From positions 62,001 through 126,000 of the forward strand of contig NZ_CP060697.1 of assembly GCF_014352855.1 (NCBI RefSeq): a DNA stretch of 64,000 nucleotides. Reading direction: 5' to 3'. Position numbers and translations under genes: made by a program. The DNA comes from Sphingomonas sabuli (GTDB taxonomy: Bacteria > Pseudomonadota > Alphaproteobacteria > Sphingomonadales > Sphingomonadaceae). The notes under the pieces were generated by a model. The model was given only the letters and a program-made list of their open reading frames with translations. It searched no databases and was not told the origin of the DNA. Shown piece by piece: positions 58,742 through 64,000 of this stretch. Each line of letters begins with the position of its first letter. Position 1 is the first letter of the stretch.

Positions 58742-58913
58742 CGGTTGTCTCCCAGTGGTAGGCGCCGAAACTTCGGCGCGCGTTGCTTCTCAAATCTTGT
58801 CGGCGTCGTCGCCCTTGCGCAGCTTACGAAGGTGCCAGGCCGGCATTGCAAGGCAGGGTCCCGCTATGATCAAACATTTCCATCAGACTGACCATCGCAC
58901 GAAACCGTTGCCG

Positions 58914-60647
58914 TTACAGCAGGAAGTCCCCCGCGACGAGGTTGTGCGTCCCTTCAAGCCGGAGCATGAAGTCGGCCGCGCCGTCGCCATTGGTGTCGCC
59001 CATGACATAGGTCGCGCCGTTGTTCTGGATGTAGCGAAGCTCGCCCGCGACGCCGTGGAAGCCGTCAGACCCGATGAAGGTGAAGGCCTCGTTGGAGGTC
59101 GCGCCGTTCGCGCTGTTGGCATCGATCGTGTTGAGCCGGATCTGATCGCCCTGCGCCCGACTGAAATCGACGATGCGATCGCATGCGCCAGCCGAAAGGC
59201 CGCCAAACTCGCCGCTGTTGAAGGCAAAGATGTCGGCGCCCGCGCCGCCGGTCATCAGGTCGCGGCCAACGCCGCCCTCGATCCAGTCGTGTCCCGTGCC
59301 GCCGTCGATCGTGTCGTCGCCGTTGCCGCCGTAGAGGGCATCGTTACCGCCATTGCCGTTCAGCACGTCGGCGCCGGCATTGCCGCTCAGGACATTGACC
59401 TGGTTATTTCCGGAAATGCGATTGTCCAGACCGTTGCCGATGCCGTTGACGATCTCCGCCCCGGTCAGCTGCAGGTTCTCCACGAAATTGCCGAGCGTGA
59501 AGCTGGCGGACGAGCGCACCGTGTCGGTCCCACCTGCCGCGCTGGTCTCGATCGCCCGGTCGCCGCCGTTGTCGGCATAATAGATGTCATCGCCGCCGCC
59601 GCCCCGCATGATGTCCGCACCGGCGCCGCCATTGAGCAGGTTGGCCGCCGCGTTGCCGGTAAGAGTGTTGACGATGGCATTACCGAAGCCGTTGATGGCC
59701 GCCGTGCCGGTCAGCGTCAGGTTTTCGATATCGAACCGATCGCTGCCCTGCAGGGAAAAAGTGACGCTGGAGCGAACTTCGTCGATTCCGTCGCCACGCG
59801 TACCGAAGCTGTCCCGATTGTCGCTGACGAAGTCCGTGGCGCTATCGACGATAAAGATATCGTCGCCCGCACCGCCGTACATGCTGTCGTTCCCGCCGGC
59901 GCCACCATTGAGGTAATCGTCGCCGTCGGCGCCGTACAGTTCTTCCCCGCCGTTGCCGCTGCCAACCAGCTGATTGTCGAGATCGTTGCCCGCAAGGTGA
60001 ACGGCCGCCCCGCTCAGGTTGCGCACGTTCTCGACGTTTTCGCCGAGGATATAGAAACCCACAAACGGCTCGAACCGAAGCTGCACGGTGTCGTTGCCGG
60101 CATCGAAGAATTCGGTGACGACGTCACTGTCGTCGTCGAGCAGGTAGGTGTCGTCGCCAGAACCGCCAAGCATGTCGTCGGCACCCGTTCCGCCGTCGAG
60201 CGTGTCGTTGCCGTCGTTGCCGTTGAGGATGTCGTTACCGCCATAGCCCAGCAGGTAATCGTCGAACCCGGAGCCGTTCACTTCATCGGCCCCGTTCATG
60301 ACATAGTCTGAAAAAAGCACGCCGACCTGGTCGTTGAGGACGTGATTGGAAAAGGTCATCGCGTCGGTCGAGAAGTCGTAGAAATCCCAACCGATGCTAA
60401 GGCCGCCCATGCCGTCGTCGTAGCTGTAGGCCCACCGGTTCACGGTGCCCGAAAACGGCATGTTCTGCGAGGGGGCCGAAAGCCCGGTACCGTAGAAGCT
60501 GTCGCGCCCCGCCGTGCCTTCGTCGATTTGATAAAGGGTGTCGGTTGCGGTTGTCAGCATCCCGCCGCTGATACTGTCGTGGAATACGGTCCCCGAATCC
60601 TCGAAGAACCGCATATCCATGCCGAAATAGAAGTTCAGCGTTGCCAT
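58914..60647 (-). CDS. RTX protein C: N-domain plus calcium-binding repeats
   Basis: A 577-residue paralogue with ATG 60647 and GGGAG eight bases upstream. N-domain: FGMDMRFFEDSGTVFHDSI ... YGTGLSAPSQNMPFSGTV, the best match to protein A's version. RTX repeats begin at about residue 126 (GSGFDDYLLGYGGND). The middle has the VENLQLTGAEIVNGIGN type of unit; the end ADFMLRLEGTHNLVAGDFLL fits the other copies, with an aliphatic DFLL terminus. Calcium ions would be bound between adjacent nonapeptide turns. Confidence 0.88.
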   Translation of the reverse strand: MATLNFYFGMDMRFFEDSGTVFHDSISGGMLTTATDTLYQIDEGTAGRDSFYGTGLSAPSQNMPFSGTVNRWAYSYDDGMGGLSIGWDFYDFSTDAMTFSNHVLNDQVGVLFSDYVMNGADEVNGSGFDDYLLGYGGNDILNGNDGNDTLDGGTGADDMLGGSGDDTYLLDDDSDVVTEFFDAGNDTVQLRFEPFVGFYILGENVENVRNLSGAAVHLAGNDLDNQLVGSGNGGEELYGADGDDYLNGGAGGNDSMYGGAGDDIFIVDSATDFVSDNRDSFGTRGDGIDEVRSSVTFSLQGSDRFDIENLTLTGTAAINGFGNAIVNTLTGNAAANLLNGGAGADIMRGGGGDDIYYADNGGDRAIETSAAGGTDTVRSSASFTLGNFVENLQLTGAEIVNGIGNGLDNRISGNNQVNVLSGNAGADVLNGNGGNDALYGGNGDDTIDGGTGHDWIEGGVGRDLMTGGAGADIFAFNSGEFGGLSAGACDRIVDFSRAQGDQIRLNTIDANSANGATSNEAFTFIGSDGFHGVAGELRYIQNNGATYVMGDTNGDGAADFMLRLEGTHNLVAGDFLL

Positions 60648-60790
60648 GGCACTTGCTCCCCGGATGTCCCGCCACTGACCTGCGGTCGAAAAGAGGCGGC
60701 TTCGAACACGCCCGCTCGAGCCCCCCGACTCGATTTACGGTACGGTGAAATTCAAGCGGAAAAGTGCCGGAAACAAACCCGAAATCAATT

Positions 60791-60808
60791 CCCTAACTTT
60801 CGTTAGGG
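60791..60808. repeat. Inverted repeat in the gap between RTX genes D and C
   Basis: CCCTAAC (60791-60797) and GTTAGGG (60802-60808) form a perfect 7-bp stem with a TTTC loop in the 238-base spacer, the only sharp hairpin near the RTX genes. The AT-rich, weakly T-rich flank on the minus strand (AATTGATTT) makes it a possible terminator of gene D or a control element of gene C. Confidence 0.45.
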
Positions 60809-60885
60809 GCGCTCATGCGCGGGCTGTGAGGACGGCCTCGGAACGGCATCACAGGGGGCGCCGTCGGCGCTCCTAGGTGCCTTTG

Positions 60886-62607
60886 CTACAGCAGGAAATC
60901 GCCACTCGTCAGACTGTGCAACCCGTCGAGCCGGATCATGAAGTCCGCCACCTTGTCGCCGTCGGTGTCGCCCAGGACATAGGTGTTGCCGCCGCTCTGC
61001 ACGCTGCGCAGCTCGCCGGAAATACCGTGAAAGGCGGCGCTGCCGATGAAGGCGAAGGCTTCATTGGTCGTGCTGCCGTTGGCGCTGTTGGCGTCGATGG
61101 TATTAAGCCGGATCTGGTCGCTATCCGCCTGGCTGAAGTCGAGGATGCGATCGCACGATCCCGCCGAAAGGCCGCCGAAATCGCCCGCCTCGAAGACGAA
61201 CGTGTCGGCCTCCGCACCGCCGGTCATCAGGTCGCGGCCAGCGCCGCCGTCGATCCAGTCCTGCCCGGTGCCGCCGCTGATCGTGTCCACGCCGGCCCCG
61301 CCGTCGAGGATGTCGTTCCCGCCATTGCCGCGCAGCACGTCGTTGCCATCGTTGCCGACCAGCACGTTGATCTGGTTGTTGCCCGAGATGCGGTTGGCGA
61401 GGGCGTTTCCGACGCCGCTGACGATGTTCGCCCCCGTCAGTTGCAGATTTTCGACATGGTTGCCGAGCGTGAAGCTGATCGAGGCGCGCACGGTATCGAT
61501 GCCGCCGAGCGCACTGCTTTCGATGGCACGGTCGCCATCGCTGTCGACGTAATAGATGTCATTACCGTCGTTGCCACGCATGATGTCCGAGCCGCCGGCG
61601 CCGTTGAGGACGTTGGCCGCGCCGTTGCCGGTCAGTTCGTTGTTGAGCCAATTGCCCGTGCCGTCGATCGCATCGCCGCCCGTCAGCCTCAGGTTTTCGA
61701 TGTCAGCGGTGGTCTCGCCCGACAGGCTGAAGGAAATGCTGGCGCGCACTTCGTCGATGCCGCCGCCCGCCGTCGGCATGAAATAGGTCTGGTCGGTGAC
61801 GACATCGCCGATGCTGTCGACGACGAAAATGTCGTCACCGGCACCGCCATGCATGATGTCCGCGCCGCTGCCGCCGTTGAGATAGTCGTTGCCGCTTTGG
61901 CCATCCAGCCGCTCGGGCACCTCGTCGCCGCCATAGATCAGGTTGGAAAGATCGTTCCCCACCATGCTGACCGCGGCACCGGACTGGTTACGAAGAATCT
62001 CCACGTTGTCACCCAACGCATAAACCTGGAATTCCTGCGCACTGCGCAGGATGACGGTGTCCGTGCCCTCGTCATCATATTCGGTGATGCTGTCGGCATC
62101 GCTGGCGTAATAGGTGTCGTCGCCACTTCCACCGTTGAGCAGGTTGTCGCCCTCGCCGCCGTCCAGCGTATCGTTGCCGGCGCCGCCGTAGATCGTGTCG
62201 TTACCGCCAAAGCCCAACAGCCAATCGTCGTATCGAGAGCCGGTAACCGTGTCGTCGAAGCTCAGCAGCACGTTGCTCAACAGGCCGGCAAAGTCGTCGT
62301 TGAGGATATAGGTCGAGATCGTGGAGGCATTGGTCGCCAGCCCGTCGAAGGACCAATAGGGCGTGCTTGGCCCGGAACTCGTATAGGCGTGTCCCCAGCC
62401 GGTAATGGTGCCGGAGTGCGGCAGGTTGCTCGAGGTCGCGCCGAGGAAATAACCGACGAAAATGTCATAATCCCCGCCGGTCTGGTCGATCCGGTAGGAC
62501 GTGGTGGACGCGGTCAGGGTGCCGCCGGCAATCCGCTCGTGAATCGCCGCGCCGCTCTCGGCGAAAGCGCGCATGTCGAGACCGAAATAGGTTATAAATT
62601 GTGGCAT
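60886..62607 (-). CDS. RTX protein D: N-domain plus calcium-binding repeats, first gene of the array
   Basis: The most upstream of the array, 573 residues, ATG 62607 with GGGGG six bases upstream. The N-domain is the most diverged (FGLDMRAFAESGAAIHERI ... VGYFLGATSSNLPHSGTI) but keeps the DMRxF, SxNxP and SGTI landmarks. RTX turns (GNDTIYGGAGND, GSGADIMHGGAGDDIF) alternate with beta strands, and the last 100 residues resemble those of B and C, ending DFLL. It lies 115 bases after dapE on the same strand; that gap has an AT-rich stretch (62670-62712) suitable for the array's own promoter, although no clear -35/-10 was found. Confidence 0.88.
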   Translation of the reverse strand: MPQFITYFGLDMRAFAESGAAIHERIAGGTLTASTTSYRIDQTGGDYDIFVGYFLGATSSNLPHSGTITGWGHAYTSSGPSTPYWSFDGLATNASTISTYILNDDFAGLLSNVLLSFDDTVTGSRYDDWLLGFGGNDTIYGGAGNDTLDGGEGDNLLNGGSGDDTYYASDADSITEYDDEGTDTVILRSAQEFQVYALGDNVEILRNQSGAAVSMVGNDLSNLIYGGDEVPERLDGQSGNDYLNGGSGADIMHGGAGDDIFVVDSIGDVVTDQTYFMPTAGGGIDEVRASISFSLSGETTADIENLRLTGGDAIDGTGNWLNNELTGNGAANVLNGAGGSDIMRGNDGNDIYYVDSDGDRAIESSALGGIDTVRASISFTLGNHVENLQLTGANIVSGVGNALANRISGNNQINVLVGNDGNDVLRGNGGNDILDGGAGVDTISGGTGQDWIDGGAGRDLMTGGAEADTFVFEAGDFGGLSAGSCDRILDFSQADSDQIRLNTIDANSANGSTTNEAFAFIGSAAFHGISGELRSVQSGGNTYVLGDTDGDKVADFMIRLDGLHSLTSGDFLL

Positions 62608-62722
62608 GGCGTCCCCCGCATACTCGGCGCGCCCGCCGCGAAACCTATCCCGACTAAGCTACTGCCCTAATTACGAAATGCGCGAAAAACCGATATAAAT
62701 CAATTTCAATTTTCCGGCTGCG

Positions 62723-63853
62723 CTAACCCACCACCTTGGCCACGATTCGGGCGTAAATCGCAGCCAGCTGGCGGATGTCCTCGACCGCTGCGCATTCGCC
62801 CACCTTGTGCATGGTCGCGTTGGGCAGGCCGAAGTCGACAACTGGGCACAGCTTGATCAGGAAGCGGCCGTCGGAGGTGCCGCCGCTCGTCGACAGGTCG
62901 GTGTCGATACCGGTTTCCTCGCGGATCGCCGCGACGACGAGGTCGTAAAGCTCGCCTTTTGGCGTGAGGAACGCCTCGCCCGAAATGCGCGCGCGAACGG
63001 TGGCGCCCGGCGCCTCGCGCGCAGCCACCTCCTCGACCATCCGCACGAGATCCTCGCCCTTGTGCAGATTGTTGAAGCGGATGTTCAGCGCCGCGGTGGC
63101 GGAGCCGGGGATGACGTTGCTGGCGTTGGTCGGCGTTTCGATGCTCGTGAATTCCAGGTTCGATGGCGGAAAGGCGTCGGTGCCGTCGTCGAGGTGCACC
63201 CGGTCGAGCGCGGCAATCACCCTCGCCAGCGGCGGGACCGGATTTTCGGTCCGGTGCGGGTAGGCGACGTGACCCTGCACGCCGGGCACGTCGATCCACA
63301 TATTGACCGACCCGCGCCGTCCGATCTTGACCGTGTCGCCCAGCCGGTCGACGGACGTCGGCTCGCCGATCAGGATCATGTCCGGCCGGACCTCGCGCTC
63401 GTTCAGCCAGTCGATGATCCGCGGCGTGCCGTAGGTGGCATACCCTTCCTCGTCGCCGGTGATGAGGAAGGACAGGGTGCCGCTTTTCTGTTCGACTTCG
63501 GCGACCGCGGCGACGAAGGCGGCGATCGCGCTCTTCATGTCGTTGGCGCCGCGCCCGACCAGCAAGCCGTCCTCGACCTTGGCTTCGAACGGGTCGCAAT
63601 CCCATTTGTCGCCGGCGGGCACGACGTCGAGATGCCCGGCAAAGCCGAAGTGCGGTGCGCCTTCGCCACGCATCGCGACCATATTTTCGGTCGGCCCGTC
63701 GGGCGCTTCGCCCATCACCCAGCGATGGACGGTAAAGCCAAGCGCGCTGAGAGCGGCGTCGAGCACGTCGAACACCGCGCCGCTGGCCGGGGTGACGCTG
63801 GGGCAGCGGATGAGGTCGCGGGCGAGCTCAACCGGGTCGATTGAAGCGGTCAT
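62723..63853 (-). CDS. dapE: Succinyl-diaminopimelate desuccinylase
   Basis: A di-zinc M20-family hydrolase in lysine/meso-diaminopimelate synthesis, supplying peptidoglycan crosslinks. The 376-residue protein has the metal ligands in FAGHLDVVPAGD and GRGANDMKSA, the catalytic Glu pair in TGDEEGYATYG, a dimerisation lid domain (VQGHVAYPHRTENPVP), and SGGTSDGRF near the end. It is a single gene of normal length, upstream of and co-directional with the RTX array. Confidence 0.96.
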   Translation of the reverse strand: MTASIDPVELARDLIRCPSVTPASGAVFDVLDAALSALGFTVHRWVMGEAPDGPTENMVAMRGEGAPHFGFAGHLDVVPAGDKWDCDPFEAKVEDGLLVGRGANDMKSAIAAFVAAVAEVEQKSGTLSFLITGDEEGYATYGTPRIIDWLNEREVRPDMILIGEPTSVDRLGDTVKIGRRGSVNMWIDVPGVQGHVAYPHRTENPVPPLARVIAALDRVHLDDGTDAFPPSNLEFTSIETPTNASNVIPGSATAALNIRFNNLHKGEDLVRMVEEVAAREAPGATVRARISGEAFLTPKGELYDLVVAAIREETGIDTDLSTSGGTSDGRFLIKLCPVVDFGLPNATMHKVGECAAVEDIRQLAAIYARIVAKVVG

Positions 63854-63902
63854 GGCAAGCGACTAGCAAGCGGCATCAGCGTTGCACAGTGGAGCCTGAC
63901 CA

Positions 63903-64000
63903 ATGCCGAAAGTGGACCTCGATGCGGTGACACCGTCCAATGCGACCGGCTATCCGCCGCCCTTCAACCAAGCGGTCGCGGGCCGCTGGTGGAAACGGAT
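63903..64000 (+). CDS. N-terminus of a probable cupin-domain protein (runs off the window)
   Basis: The last 98 bases read in frame from ATG 63903: MPKVDLDAV, then SNATGYPPPF and AGRWWKR. This start resembles small cupin proteins of alphaproteobacteria that begin with the same PK(V/I)DL and GYPPPF pattern, but only about 32 residues are visible and the cupin barrel itself is outside. It is divergent from dapE across 49 bases. Confidence 0.55.
   Translation, partial: MPKVDLDAVTPSNATGYPPPFNQAVAGRWWKR

Larger units (their letters stand above)
55016..62607 (-). repeat. Tandem array of four RTX paralogues
   Basis: Four same-strand genes (55016-56905, 57014-58741, 58914-60647, 60886-62607) share the same N-terminal domain, glycine-rich repeats and closing domain, with spacers of 108, 172 and 238 bases. 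The internal unit is 81 residues (243 bases) in three exact-length copies in the first gene. Confidence 0.9.

Noticed and set aside
60855..60873. GC-rich hairpin after RTX gene D as its terminator
   Set aside because: Stem has a mismatch and no T-run follows on the minus strand.
55016..62607. Metalloprotease identity for the RTX proteins
   Set aside because: The closing domain resembles the M10 C-terminal domain, but no HExxH zinc site is present in any copy.
62608..62722. A promoter for the RTX array in the AT-rich gap after dapE
   Set aside because: AT-rich, but no -35/-10 pair with 16-18 base spacing could be matched.

Overview
The window reads as a GC-rich chromosomal segment of an alphaproteobacterium, most probably order Sphingomonadales. 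Supporting this are a C4-pathway 5-aminolevulinate synthase, the mutM-rpsT-dnaA gene order, a SecB/MurJ/TrpS cluster divergent from a TimA/MltA/Smr cluster, a large TonB-dependent receptor, many GTG and TTG starts, and two promoters of the form TTGAC-(N17-18)-CGCTAT. I see no insertion sequence, prophage, integrase, CRISPR array or rRNA. The one RNA gene found is tRNA-Lys(TTT). The placement is inference from gene content; no database was consulted.

Layout. 0-2.5 kb: end of the cytochrome bc1 operon (cyt b, cyt c1), then a Gly/Tyr-rich lipoprotein. 2.5-8 kb: MaoC-like hydratase, TPR-sulfotransferase, TonB-dependent receptor, PAP2 phosphatase. 8-12 kb: ychF, a conserved unknown, then rplY-pth-2OG oxygenase. 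12-15 kb: two tandem TraB/GumN proteins and a periplasmic double-retropepsin protein. 15-18 kb: folK with tRNA-Lys, an ABM-like protein, and the aguA-aguB putrescine operon. 18-22 kb: M61 and S9 peptidases, rpsD. 22.5-25.5 kb: rpiB-glyA-nrdR-trmJ. 25.5-30 kb: DUF389 membrane protein, DUF5694 protein, and a PDZ/multi-TM/GAF-like protein without an output domain. 30-35.4 kb: hemA, murI, a LuxR-HTH/TM/EF-hand protein, plsY-dprA, HD hydrolase. 35.5-43 kb: topA, the tightly coupled coaC-coaB-dut-moeB operon, an iron-permease-like protein, ubiE-ubiB. 43-46 kb: mutM-rpsT-dnaA. 46-55 kb: amidohydrolase, secB-murJ-trpS, timA-mltA-smr, GGDEF/EAL protein. 55-62.6 kb: four tandem RTX-type proteins. 62.7-64 kb: dapE and the start of a probable cupin gene.

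Most of the window is housekeeping: respiration, translation and protein quality, cofactors (haem, CoA, ubiquinone, folate), nucleotide pools, cell wall, DNA repair and replication initiation. Genes are densely packed, with many 4-base ATGA or GTGA stop/start overlaps that imply translational coupling.

The accessory and most unusual part is the RTX array. Four same-strand paralogues share an N-terminal domain of about 115 residues that I do not recognise, followed by calcium-binding glycine-rich repeats and a C-terminus ending DFIL or DFLL, the type I secretion style. No type I transporter is encoded here. A membrane-anchored LuxR-type HTH protein with two canonical EF-hand loops, 22 kb away, is a plausible but unproven calcium-sensing regulator. 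Other notable items are CoaBC split into two overlapping genes, two perfect inverted repeats placed against ribosome-binding sites, and three Tiki/TraB-like proteins.
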